Shown here piece after piece: positions 10,292 to 18,914 of a stretch of 64,000 bases of DNA. Numbering within the stretch: the stretch's first letter is position 1; the number at the start of each line of letters is the position of its first letter. The stretch comes from Alcaligenaceae bacterium (GTDB lineage: Bacteria; Pseudomonadota; Gammaproteobacteria; Burkholderiales; Burkholderiaceae_B), in the NCBI GenBank assembly GCA_030538235.1, contig JAUNUJ010000004.1, positions 1 through 64,000 of the forward strand, read 5' to 3'. The notes under the pieces are model-generated. The model was not told the origin of the DNA, made no database searches, and was given only the letters and a program-made list of their open reading frames with translations. The translations under genes and the position numbers were made by a program.

Positions 10292-11572
10292 GTGTTCAAA
10301 ACACCCTACGAATTATGGATCGGTATACGTTATGCCGGTTTGACGCGCTCGAGAGGTCGAGGTAAGCGTCGCGACGGTTTCGTGTCATTTGTTGCTGGTA
10401 GTTCCATGGCCGGTATTGCACTTGGTGTAGCCGCTCTGATTGTCGTGATGTCAGTGATGAATGGTTTCCAGGTACAAGTCCGAGATCGTATGTTATCAGT
10501 TATTCCACATATTCAGGTATTTCAGGCTGATGTTGATGCGCTCACTGGTCTGGAACGATGGCAGGAAATCGCCGCTATTGCCCAAGAAAACCCAAATGTG
10601 ATCGGTGCCTCTGCTTTTGTTTCCTCTAGCGGTATGTTAAGTCGTGGCGATGTATTGCGCGGGGTGGAGATACGCGGCATTGATCCTACAAATGAACACC
10701 AAGTATCCGAATTGCCCGAACAAATGATGGTGGGCGAGCTGGAAAGTCTGCAAAAGGGCACTTTTAATATTGTGTTGGGGCGTTATCTTGCCAATATGCT
10801 CGGAGCTAGAGTTGGTGACACTGTGCTCCTCATGTCCCCACAGGGTTCCATTAACCCGTCTGGTTTCTCGCCCAGAATGCGTCAATTCACGGTTTCCGGG
10901 ATTTTCTCATCGGATCATTACGAGTATGATTCCTCTATGGCTTTTGTGAGTGTGGGTGATGCTGCCGTGTTGTTCAGAGACCAAGGTCTTGCCGGCGCAC
11001 GCCTTAGAATCAAAGATATGCTCACTGCTCAGGATGTGGCTAATCAGTTGATGATATCAATGCCTCATGGTTTGATGATTAGGGATTGGACGCAGGATAA
11101 TCGCACTTGGTTTGCGGCGGTAAAAACCGAGAAACGCATGATGTTTTTAATCCTCACCTTAATTGTGGCGGTGGCTGCCTTTAATCTACTCTCATCGCTG
11201 GTAATGGCGGTCAAGGATAAACAATCCGATATTGCCATTCTTCGTACTCTGGGAGTGAGCCCATTTTCGATTGCTAAGATTTTTCTGGTTCAAGGTTCAT
11301 TAATCGGGATAATCGGTACCTTATTAGGTGTCGCTCTGGGTTGTCTGATTGCCTATAATATCGATGTGATTATTCCTGCGTTCGAGCGCTTATTCGGCGT
11401 GCAGTTTTTGGATCCTAGTATCTACTTTATTACCCAATTGCCATCAGAACCGGTTCCAAGCGATATTCTTGTGGTCGCGGTAGTTTCTCTAGCGTTATCT
11501 TTATTAGCGACATTATATCCGAGTATTCGTGCTTCACGCTTACAACCGGCGGAGGTCTTACGCCATGACTAA
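10292..11572 (+). CDS. lolC: Lipoprotein-releasing ABC transporter permease (LolC/LolE family)
   Basis: Inner-membrane subunit that, with LolD, releases outer-membrane lipoproteins to LolA. 426 residues: an N-terminal membrane helix (about 35-60, SSMAGIALGVAALIVVMSVM), a large periplasmic domain, and three C-terminal helices with the FtsX-like core (LSSLVMAVKDKQSDIAILRT). The start is GTG; no ATG is available. The stop overlaps the lolD start by 8 bases (ATGACTAA). Only one LolC/E-type gene is present here, so the complex may be a homodimer of this subunit, as proposed for single-permease (LolF) systems. Confidence 0.93.
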   Translation: MFKTPYELWIGIRYAGLTRSRGRGKRRDGFVSFVAGSSMAGIALGVAALIVVMSVMNGFQVQVRDRMLSVIPHIQVFQADVDALTGLERWQEIAAIAQENPNVIGASAFVSSSGMLSRGDVLRGVEIRGIDPTNEHQVSELPEQMMVGELESLQKGTFNIVLGRYLANMLGARVGDTVLLMSPQGSINPSGFSPRMRQFTVSGIFSSDHYEYDSSMAFVSVGDAAVLFRDQGLAGARLRIKDMLTAQDVANQLMISMPHGLMIRDWTQDNRTWFAAVKTEKRMMFLILTLIVAVAAFNLLSSLVMAVKDKQSDIAILRTLGVSPFSIAKIFLVQGSLIGIIGTLLGVALGCLIAYNIDVIIPAFERLFGVQFLDPSIYFITQLPSEPVPSDILVVAVVSLALSLLATLYPSIRASRLQPAEVLRHD

Positions 11573-12263
11573 TACCGTATCGAATCAACAGGTAGTCGTA
11601 GCTCAGGATGTGACCAAAATCTACCACGACGGTACCGATGAATTACAAATTCTCAGTGGCGTTAATATCGCCGTTGATTTGGGTGAGATGTTGGCGATCG
11701 TGGGGGCTTCCGGCTCGGGTAAAAGCACTTTATTACATATTCTTGGCTTACTCGATGAACCGTCCTCCGGTGAGGTCTTTATTGATGGACAGAGTAATCG
11801 CAACCTCTCTGAAAAAGAGCGTAGTTTTATCCGCAATCATAAGCTTGGCTTTGTTTATCAGTTTCATCATTTATTACCTGAGTTCTCGGCTTTGGATAAT
11901 GTCGCTATGCCCTTGATCGTTCGTCGCGTCTCACGTCAGAATGCACGCGAGCAAGCAGCCGAGGTGCTGAAAAAAGTTGGTCTGGCCGAGCGTATCATGC
12001 ATAACCCCAGTCAGTTATCCGGTGGTGAGAGACAGCGTGTAGCGCTCGCGCGCGCTTTGGTGACTCAACCTTTGTGTGTGTTGGCTGATGAGCCTACCGG
12101 TAATCTGGACAGCAAAACTGCCGCAACCATGTTTGACCTATTAGTGCAAATCCGCGAAGATTTTAATACGGCCTTTATTATTGTCACTCATGATCAGAAA
12201 TTAGCCGATTTAGCGGATCGTCAATTAATTATGGAGCGGGGTGTTTTATCGGCTGGCCGTTGA
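11565..12263 (+). CDS. lolD: Lipoprotein-releasing ABC transporter ATPase LolD
   Basis: ATPase that powers lipoprotein release by the LolC-type permease. 232 residues from the ATG that overlaps the lolC stop, matching E. coli LolD length (~233); a longer upstream start at 11529 would lie inside lolC and is rejected. Walker A GASGSGKSTLLH, Q-loop, the family hallmark FVYQFHHLLPEFSALDNVAMPL, signature LSGGERQRVALARAL, Walker B LADEPTGNLD and the His switch VTHD are all intact. Confidence 0.96.
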   Translation: MTNTVSNQQVVVAQDVTKIYHDGTDELQILSGVNIAVDLGEMLAIVGASGSGKSTLLHILGLLDEPSSGEVFIDGQSNRNLSEKERSFIRNHKLGFVYQFHHLLPEFSALDNVAMPLIVRRVSRQNAREQAAEVLKKVGLAERIMHNPSQLSGGERQRVALARALVTQPLCVLADEPTGNLDSKTAATMFDLLVQIREDFNTAFIIVTHDQKLADLADRQLIMERGVLSAGR

Positions 12264-12287
12264 GTTTTTTATTGAAGACTGTTTGCC

Positions 12288-13094
12288 ATGTTAATTGATA
12301 GCCATTGCCATTTAGATGATCGCGTATTCGATCACGACCGTAAGGAAGTGATTGAAAAAGCGCAGACCGCCGGTATTCAAGCGATTATTATCCCGGCGGT
12401 CGCCACTTATAATTTTGCTACAGTACGTGATATAGCACATCAATTTGAGGGTGGCTTTTATGCCTTGGGTGTCCATCCTATGTGGGTGCATAGTAGCAAC
12501 TTTGAGGATTTGGATGTACTGTCACAGTCAGTTGAAGCCGCTATTAGCGATCCACGCTTTGTCGGTATTGGTGAGATTGGTCTGGATTTTTTTATTAAAC
12601 AAATCGCTGTGGGTGAGCAGCGTGAGAAGCAAGAGCATTTTTACAATGAACAATTAAAACTGGCTCGACGCTTTGATTTACCGGTGATTCTGCATGTGCG
12701 CCGTTCGCAGGACATGATTCTCAAGTATTTACGTCGTTATGATGATTTGCGAGGTATTGCTCATGCTTTTAATGGCAGTCAACAGCAAGCTGATCAATTT
12801 ATTGAGCGTGGTTATTTATTGGGGATTGGTGGTGCTGTTACTTTTGAGAGAGCGCAACAAATTCGACGTCATGCACAAAATTACGATCTAAAACATTATG
12901 CCCTAGAAACGGATTCGCCGGATATTGCACCCAGTTGGTTGGCGTCACATTCGGCGCGCAATACACCGGCTCAAATTAGAGGGATTGCCGAGGTTTTTGC
13001 GGAATTGAGAGGGGAGAGTTTTTCAGAGATTGAAAAGCAAACCGGGGAAAATGTGTTAAACACTTTCCCCAGAATGAAAGACTTAATAAATTAA
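12288..13094 (+). CDS. TatD-family metal-dependent hydrolase (YjjV-like)
   Basis: 268-residue TIM-barrel hydrolase of the TatD family. Metal ligands are visible: DSHCHLDD at the N-terminus, GEIGLDFF with the catalytic Glu, LPVILHVRR, and ETDSPDIAP near the C-terminus. Overall layout (IIPAVATYNFATV, ALGVHPMW) is closest to E. coli YjjV. Family members act as DNases or D-aminoacyl-tRNA deacylases; the substrate here cannot be told. It follows lolD by 24 bases and is probably co-transcribed. A GC-rich hairpin lies inside its last codons (see terminator entry). Confidence 0.9.
   Translation: MLIDSHCHLDDRVFDHDRKEVIEKAQTAGIQAIIIPAVATYNFATVRDIAHQFEGGFYALGVHPMWVHSSNFEDLDVLSQSVEAAISDPRFVGIGEIGLDFFIKQIAVGEQREKQEHFYNEQLKLARRFDLPVILHVRRSQDMILKYLRRYDDLRGIAHAFNGSQQQADQFIERGYLLGIGGAVTFERAQQIRRHAQNYDLKHYALETDSPDIAPSWLASHSARNTPAQIRGIAEVFAELRGESFSEIEKQTGENVLNTFPRMKDLIN
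13044..13070 (-). terminator. Candidate terminator for the phaB-like gene, inside the tatD-family CDS
   Basis: GGGGAAA (13044-13050) pairs with TTTCCCC (13064-13070), with an inner GTGT/ACAC helix and a two-base bulge. On the minus strand it is followed by GGTTTGCTTTTC, a weak U-tract. It lies about 45 bases past the stop of the convergent reductase gene. Confidence 0.4.
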
Positions 13095-13115
13095 GTCAAA
13101 GGACCGAGTACTAAA

Positions 13116-13865
13116 TTAGTACATGTGTAAACCGCCGTTAATAGCGAGATTAGCACCAGTCATAAAGCCCGCGCTTTCAGAGCAGAGGTAAGCAACTAAC
13201 TCACCGATTTCTTCAGGTTTACCTAGACGACGCATAGGGATTTGAGGAAGAATTTGCTCATCAATAATTTCTTGTGGTACCTGAGCAACCATCTCAGTCA
13301 TGATGTAGCCCGGTGATACTGTGTTAACAGTAATACCTTTTGAAGCGAATTCTAAAGCTAAGGTTTTGCTGAAACCGTACATGCCGGATTTAGCTGAAGA
13401 GTAGTTGGCTTGACCAAACTGACCTTTGCTGCCGTTAACCGATGAAATGGTAACAATGCGACCCCACTCAGCCTCTAGCATATCTTCAATGACTTGCTTG
13501 GTCACGTTAAAGATTGAGTCTAGGTTAGTGCGGAGCACATCACTCCAATCAGCCTCAGACATTCTGCGGAAGGAACGGTCTTTGGTAATACCGGCGTTGT
13601 TCACTAGGATATCTACTTTGTAGCCATCGGCGTGAACTTTTTCAATCATTTCCTGACAAGATTCAAAACTGGAAACATCGACAGCGTATGCTTTGAAGTC
13701 ATAACCTTGTTCTTTTTGTTGAGCTAACCACTCATCAGCGCTGTCAGCAACGTAGTAAGTTACTAACACTTGATGGCCGCGATCGGCTAGTGATTGAGCG
13801 ATTGCGGTACCTAAGCCACCGGTTCCGCCGGTAATAAGTGCTGTTCTTTTTGTTTCGTTAGTCAA
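13116..13865 (-). CDS. phaB: Acetoacetyl-CoA reductase (PhaB-type SDR)
   Basis: NADPH-dependent reduction of acetoacetyl-CoA to 3-hydroxybutyryl-CoA, normally for polyhydroxybutyrate. 249 residues from a TTG at 13865: AGGAG stands 7 bases before it, and the length equals PhaB (~246). The frame continues upstream to 13919, but that extension lacks homology-like character. SDR features: the nucleotide-binding TGGTGGLGTAIA, LVNNAGITKD, catalytic Ser in TISSVNGSKGQFG and YSSAK with Tyr/Lys, and the PG motif SPGYIMTEM. No phaA or phaC is in the window. FabG is the alternative, but the QFGQANYSSAKSG stretch favours PhaB. Confidence 0.88.
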   Translation of the reverse strand: MTNETKRTALITGGTGGLGTAIAQSLADRGHQVLVTYYVADSADEWLAQQKEQGYDFKAYAVDVSSFESCQEMIEKVHADGYKVDILVNNAGITKDRSFRRMSEADWSDVLRTNLDSIFNVTKQVIEDMLEAEWGRIVTISSVNGSKGQFGQANYSSAKSGMYGFSKTLALEFASKGITVNTVSPGYIMTEMVAQVPQEIIDEQILPQIPMRRLGKPEEIGELVAYLCSESAGFMTGANLAINGGLHMY

Positions 13866-13968
13866 AACTTTTCTCCTAAAAAGGTTAAATAATTTATTGC
13901 GACAATCTAAAATGATCATAGCAAGAAATTGTGAAAATTATGTTGCAGCGCAACAAGTGGATTGAATT

Positions 13969-14628
13969 TTAGTCTTCTTGCGACAAGCAGGGTACAAATT
14001 CACCACTTTCAGAATTTCTGTAATATAAAACGCCGGAAGCGATCCCGAAATATGCGCCATGCAGATATAAATCACCGCTTTCGACGCGTTCCCTGACACT
14101 TGGAAAAGTCATTAGGTTATTGAGGCTATGCTCAACAACGCCCATTTCGATTTGGCGTAGCCACGACGCCTCATCTTCTGGGGATTCCGGTCGTGGACCG
14201 ACTTTTTTGACAACCCCCTCGATTTGTGACATCCATTTGCCGATAAAGTCACTTTTGCTTAAGGGTGCGATTTGATTGGCATACGCTCTGACGCCACCAC
14301 AGCTGGCGTGGCCTAGGACCACGATATGTCGTACCCGTAGGGCGTTAGTGGCATACTCGATGGCAGCAGAGGTACCGTGTTGGGTGTCTGCGTTAGAGTG
14401 ACCGCTTTCGGCTGAGGGTACTAAATTAGCGATATTACGAATGACAAAGATTTCACCCGGACCGGCACCGAATATGATTTCCGGGGCTACGCGCGAATCA
14501 CCGCAGCTTATAACCATGATTTCAGGGAGCTGACCCCGTTCGCCGAGTTGCTTATATAGATGACGCTCTTTTTCCATGCGCCCATTGAGGAAGTCATTAT
14601 AGCCGTTGAGTAATCTTTGGGGAAACAT
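13969..14628 (-). CDS. Beta-class carbonic anhydrase
   Basis: Interconverts CO2 and bicarbonate. 219 residues, full length for bacterial beta-CA. Zinc ligands Cys42 (SCGDSRVAPE, with the Asp44-Arg46 dyad), His107 and Cys110 (GHASCGGVRA) are intact, along with the RNIANLVP loop. No signal peptide, so cytoplasmic. It stands alone on the minus strand, with about 100 bases to the reductase upstream on the map and a divergent promoter region to comEC. Confidence 0.95.
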   Translation of the reverse strand: MFPQRLLNGYNDFLNGRMEKERHLYKQLGERGQLPEIMVISCGDSRVAPEIIFGAGPGEIFVIRNIANLVPSAESGHSNADTQHGTSAAIEYATNALRVRHIVVLGHASCGGVRAYANQIAPLSKSDFIGKWMSQIEGVVKKVGPRPESPEDEASWLRQIEMGVVEHSLNNLMTFPSVRERVESGDLYLHGAYFGIASGVLYYRNSESGEFVPCLSQED

Positions 14629-14784
14629 AGTTGTTTTTAATAAAGTTTATAACAACTTTATTTTACACCGCAGCGCACAATTTCTCTCTAATTATTATGC
14701 TTTGCATAGACAAAAACAGCATATCTTTTATTTAAGTTAGGAGGTTGATTTAAATTAAAACCATGAAGAACTAATTTTTGTGCT

Positions 14785-17271
14785 ATGGGATTCTGGTTTT
14801 TAATTTGCTTATTTGCCATTGCGGGATTGGTGACTGTACAGCAGTTGTCGGTTTTGCCGGCGCTTTATGTTTTATTGATTGGTCAGTGTTGCTGTCTGCT
14901 CGTGGTTCTTTATAGCTATTTTTCAGTTGATCAAAAAACTTCTTTAAGGCGTCATCTGCTGAGAAGTTCTTGTTGTTTATTAGTCTTTCTGATGGGTATG
15001 AGCTATGCCACATGGCGAGCCGAGTATCGCCTAGCTGACTATCTCGACTTGACGCATGATGACCGAGTTTCCCGATTAGTTGTAGAGATTAGTGATTTAG
15101 TCAATTATGGTGACCATTATCTGCAATTTGATGCGCGAGTCCTGGCCTCCAAACCTGCTGATGGCATACCTCGAAAGGTACGTCTACGCTGGTCATTTGG
15201 TGCCTTTGTTGGACCTTATCAAAAGCCTCAACCACTCAGTGAAGCTATGCCGGAAATCAAGCCGGGTGAGATTTGGGAGGTTTCCGCCTTGTTGCGGCGC
15301 CCTTATGGTGCCTTGAATCCGGGGCAGAGCGATATGTTGAGCTATCGTTTTGCCAATAACCATCGGGCTATCGGCAACATTAAGGGGCAGCCAAAACGTC
15401 TAGACGAACGAGGGCAATGGCGTTGGTCTATTATGGTTGCGCGTATACGACATGATATTCGTCATCAGCTGAATCATTATGCCGGCGATAAACGTTATGG
15501 GGCTGTGATGATTGCCCTAGTAATGGGCGATCAGGCGGCGATTTCTCAAGATGATTGGACTCTTTTTAATCGCTCCGGTTTAACCCATCTTGTTTCTATC
15601 AGCGGTACACATATTACGATGCTGAGCTCTTTGGCCAGCCTGCTGGTTTTTTTATTGATTAGACGCTGTCAATTTGCCGGAAAATTATTTGCTGAACGTA
15701 TAGCGGCGCAGCGTTTGGCTGCTTTGGTAGGTATTTTAGTGGCTTTTTTCTATTGTCAGATTGCGGGTTGGGGGGTACCGGCGCAGCGTAGTTTTTTTAT
15801 GTTGTTGATTTTTTTTGCTAATTGGCTTTTTGCTCTTCAATGGTCCATTCAGATGATTTTGGTGTTGGCTGCCTTGGTGATCATTTTTATTGATCCTTGG
15901 GCAGTCTTAAGTGTCGGTTTTTGGCTATCTTTTGGGGCCATGCTGGTCTTAGTTATGTTGCTGAAAGAGATATTAAAGGTTGAGGGTTTCAAGCAAAAAA
16001 CGTTTTTTTTTGTACGCTCTTGGGTTAAAACGCAGCTAGCCGTGTTCTTGGGTCTTGCGCCATTATTAGCATTGCTTTTTAATCAGGTTTCGCTGATATC
16101 ACCTTTGGCTAATGCCTATGCGATTTTTTTAATTGGTACCATCGTGACGCCTGCCAGTTTATTGCTTGCTTTTAGCAGCTACTTTGAATTTCCGGCAATT
16201 TTTAATCAATCCCTGGCTGATGCGATTCATTATCTTTTGTATGTGACCTTGGAGCTGAGTGCCAAGTTAGCGGGTTGGTCATATGCCTTATTGGATGTTG
16301 CTGCACTCTCCCTCTGGACAGTGATATTGGCCTTGTTTGCCATTTTTACTCTATTTGTTGCCCGCTTTTCCAAGTGGAGCACTTTGTCCTTGTTATGGTT
16401 AGTGCCGATATTTATGGGCTTCTCTTCCAAGCAACAAATCTCATCGGGCGAGTGGCAGGCGTATGTCTTGGATATAGGGCAGGGCAGTGCCATCTTATTA
16501 AGTACTAAAGAGCACAATCTACTATTTGACATAGGACCACGTACTTCCTATGAGATTGAAGCCACTAATCGGGTTATTATCCCCGCCCTGAGGGCCTTAG
16601 GGATAAATCATCTGGACTATGTCGTGGTGTCTCATAGTGATTTGGACCATGTGGGTGGTTTTTCCGAGTTGGTCAGTCAAATATCCGTCGGTCATGTGTA
16701 TAGCTCGTTTAGATTGGATCACTGGTTGAGCAAGGAAGAAAGCATTTTTCATAAAGACTATCGTCCGCGCAATCCAAATTTGCGAGCCGAAGCTTGTTTA
16801 AGCGGTCAGGAATTTCATCTCGATGGGGTGAGTTTTCGATTTGTTTGGCCAAACGCCGAAGAGATCATGCCATTAGCAGCTAAAAGCGCTAATGAAGCAA
16901 GTTGCGTTCTTTTGGTTGAGGGGCGATTTCATAAAATGCTTTTGACCGGAGATATCGATAGGGCAGTTGAAGCCGAGTTATTGGCAGCCCGACTTTTGCC
17001 GGTAATTGATGTGGTCGTGGTGGCTCATCATGGTTCCAAGACTTCTTCATCCATGGCTTTTATTAAACAAGTAAATGCTGACATTGCGATCGCTCAGGCC
17101 GGTCATTATAATCGCTATCAGCATCCTGACAAACAAGTAGTTAGTCGTTGGTTGGAAGCTGGGAGTGATTTTTATAATACGATTGAAGAGGGTGCTGTGA
17201 TGATTCGTTCTACCGCTTTGGGTTTGCTGCATCGCAGTGAAAGAGCCAAGAGAAAACGCTATTGGCACTAA
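14785..17271 (+). CDS. comEC: DNA internalisation competence protein ComEC/Rec2
   Basis: Inner-membrane channel that carries single-stranded DNA into the cytoplasm during natural transformation. 828 residues: N-terminal membrane anchors and OB-like DUF4131 region (to ~220), the Competence domain with many helices (~220-520, including SGTHITMLSSLASLLVFL and GWGVPAQRSFFML), and a C-terminal metallo-beta-lactamase-like domain (~550-800) with the metal motif SHSDLDHVGG, LTGDID and AHHGSKTSS. All parts are intact, so the gene looks functional. No other competence genes are in the window. Confidence 0.95.
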   Translation: MGFWFLICLFAIAGLVTVQQLSVLPALYVLLIGQCCCLLVVLYSYFSVDQKTSLRRHLLRSSCCLLVFLMGMSYATWRAEYRLADYLDLTHDDRVSRLVVEISDLVNYGDHYLQFDARVLASKPADGIPRKVRLRWSFGAFVGPYQKPQPLSEAMPEIKPGEIWEVSALLRRPYGALNPGQSDMLSYRFANNHRAIGNIKGQPKRLDERGQWRWSIMVARIRHDIRHQLNHYAGDKRYGAVMIALVMGDQAAISQDDWTLFNRSGLTHLVSISGTHITMLSSLASLLVFLLIRRCQFAGKLFAERIAAQRLAALVGILVAFFYCQIAGWGVPAQRSFFMLLIFFANWLFALQWSIQMILVLAALVIIFIDPWAVLSVGFWLSFGAMLVLVMLLKEILKVEGFKQKTFFFVRSWVKTQLAVFLGLAPLLALLFNQVSLISPLANAYAIFLIGTIVTPASLLLAFSSYFEFPAIFNQSLADAIHYLLYVTLELSAKLAGWSYALLDVAALSLWTVILALFAIFTLFVARFSKWSTLSLLWLVPIFMGFSSKQQISSGEWQAYVLDIGQGSAILLSTKEHNLLFDIGPRTSYEIEATNRVIIPALRALGINHLDYVVVSHSDLDHVGGFSELVSQISVGHVYSSFRLDHWLSKEESIFHKDYRPRNPNLRAEACLSGQEFHLDGVSFRFVWPNAEEIMPLAAKSANEASCVLLVEGRFHKMLLTGDIDRAVEAELLAARLLPVIDVVVVAHHGSKTSSSMAFIKQVNADIAIAQAGHYNRYQHPDKQVVSRWLEAGSDFYNTIEEGAVMIRSTALGLLHRSERAKRKRYWH

Positions 17272-17333
17272 AATAGTATACTATTGAATTCACTGTTTAA
17301 GCAGAAGAGCTTAAATTATCAGAGGATAAGTCA

Positions 17334-18194
17334 TTGAAAATTAATAATTTTATGTCTGTTGATTTGCATTGCCACTCCACTATTTCAGATGGCGTTTTAA
17401 CACCCGAAGCAGTTGCTAGGCGTGCATATGACAATGGTGTTCGCTTATGGAGTCTAACCGACCATGATGAAACAGCTGGTCAAGAAGCCGCTCGAAAAGC
17501 CGCTGAGGAATTAGGTATGGAGTATATTACAGGTATCGAAATTTCCGTCACTTGGCAAGAGCGCACTCTGCATTTGGTCGGATTGAATTTTGATCCGAGC
17601 AATCTGACTCTTAATCAAGGCTTATTGGCTATTCGCGCTGATCGTGATACTCGTTCATTTAAAATCGCTGAAAAATTTGATGCCTTAGGCATTCCCGGTA
17701 CCTACGAAGGGGCTTTACAGTTAGCGGACAATCCGGACTTAATCAGTCGTTCGCATTTTGCTCGGTATTTGGTGCAAAGCGGTCATTGCAAAACCATGCA
17801 GGAGGTCTTTGACCGCTACTTAAACGATCAGGGGCCGGCTAATGTACCTACGGAGTGGGCTTCTTTGCCTGATGCCATAGCTTGGATCAAAGAAGCCGGT
17901 GGGGTTTCAGTGATTGCCCATCCGGGACGTTATAAATATAGCCGTAACCAGTTTATTGAATTATGGCGTACTTTCAAGGCCTTAGGGGGTGAAGCTGTTG
18001 AGGTGGTGACAGGCTCACATACAACGGATCAGTATCATCAATACGCGGATATTTGCCGACATTATGGATTTATGGCTTCCGCCGGCTCTGATTTTCACGG
18101 TCCCAAGGAGAGCCGTCTGGATATTGGTCATTTGCCGCTATTACCATCCGGACTAACACCGATTTGGCATCATTTGGGCTATAGCGGATACTAG
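17334..18194 (+). CDS. PHP-domain phosphoesterase (RNase AM / YciV-like)
   Basis: Metal-dependent phosphoesterase of the PHP family; E. coli YciV (RNase AM) is a 5'-3' exonuclease that matures rRNA ends. 286 residues from TTG at 17334 (GAGG 8 bases upstream), or 280 from ATG at 17352. Metal-binding motifs: DLHCHSTISDG, SLTDHDETAG, GIEISVTW, VIAHPGRY and SAGSDFHGP. It follows comEC by 62 bases, with a 14-bp palindrome in the gap, and precedes greB by 43 bases. Confidence 0.88.
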   Translation: MKINNFMSVDLHCHSTISDGVLTPEAVARRAYDNGVRLWSLTDHDETAGQEAARKAAEELGMEYITGIEISVTWQERTLHLVGLNFDPSNLTLNQGLLAIRADRDTRSFKIAEKFDALGIPGTYEGALQLADNPDLISRSHFARYLVQSGHCKTMQEVFDRYLNDQGPANVPTEWASLPDAIAWIKEAGGVSVIAHPGRYKYSRNQFIELWRTFKALGGEAVEVVTGSHTTDQYHQYADICRHYGFMASAGSDFHGPKESRLDIGHLPLLPSGLTPIWHHLGYSGY

Positions 18195-18237
18195 TTCCGG
18201 CTAAGTTACAGTATTAATAAATTTTATTGAGTTAGTT

Positions 18238-18795
18238 ATGAGTAAAGCCTTTGTCAAGGAAGATAGTAGTTTTGAGGACGATGATTTTACGGCCGAGGGT
18301 TTAGCGATACCTGCCGGTTCAAAAAACTATATTACTCGCGATGGTTACAACATCATGCGCGAAGAGCTATCGTTGTTGGTCAACAAAGAACGTCCTGAAA
18401 TGGTCAGTACGGTTGCGTGGGCAGCGTCAAATGGCGATCGCTCGGAAAATGGCGATTATATTTATGGGAAGAAGCGCTTGCGAGAAATTGATCGTCGTAT
18501 TCGTTTTTTAACTAAACGTTTAGAAACTATCGAAGTGGTCGATACACATCTGCAAACCAATCGTCATCAAGTGTTTTTTGGTGCGACTGTTGACTATATT
18601 AATCAAGATAATGAAGAGTTTAAAGTAACGATTGTCGGCATCGATGAGGCAGAGCCATTAGCCGGTAAAATCAGTTGGATTTCACCGGTTGCTCGTGCGT
18701 TGATGAAAGCTAAAGAAGGTGATGTAGTTTATGTCAATACACCTAATGGCAAGCAAGAGCTTGAAATTCTCGAAGTGAGTTACCCCGAGCATTAA
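18238..18795 (+). CDS. greB: Transcription elongation factor GreB
   Basis: Rescues backtracked RNA polymerase by stimulating transcript cleavage. 185 residues: an acidic N-terminal extension (SFEDDDFTAEG), the coiled-coil domain (ITRDGYNIMREELSLLVNKE through the tip with conserved acidic residues, NGDRSENGDYIYGKKRLREI) and a C-terminal FKBP-like domain (EPLAGKISWISPVARALM). The ending LEILEVSYPE is characteristic of GreB over GreA. The N-terminus is ~20 residues longer than E. coli GreB. Confidence 0.95.
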   Translation: MSKAFVKEDSSFEDDDFTAEGLAIPAGSKNYITRDGYNIMREELSLLVNKERPEMVSTVAWAASNGDRSENGDYIYGKKRLREIDRRIRFLTKRLETIEVVDTHLQTNRHQVFFGATVDYINQDNEEFKVTIVGIDEAEPLAGKISWISPVARALMKAKEGDVVYVNTPNGKQELEILEVSYPEH

Positions 18796-18856
18796 GTTAT
18801 CTGTGCCGGGTTTTAATGATTAATTTTTTGCTTTTATATTAATAATCCTCTATCAT

Positions 18857-18886
18857 TTGCTAATTGATATTGAGAATCAATATCAT
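18857..18886 (+). promoter_or_regulatory. Fur box within the promoter of the siderophore-binding protein gene
   Basis: GATATTGAGAATCAATATC at 18866-18884 is an 8-bp inverted repeat around GAA and matches 16 of 19 positions of the classical Fur consensus. It lies between a candidate -35 (TTGCTA, 18857-18862) and -10 (TATCAT, 18881-18886, 18-bp spacer), 31 bases before the ATG. Iron-dependent repression of the gene is inferred. Confidence 0.85.
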
Positions 18887-18914
18887 TAAATTGCTTATAT
18901 TGATAGGAAATATA

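Noticed and set aside
17272-17285. 14-bp palindrome AATAGTATACTATT between comEC and the PHP gene
   Set aside because: AT-rich palindromes of this length are expected by chance in spacers, and no promoter geometry could be fitted around it.
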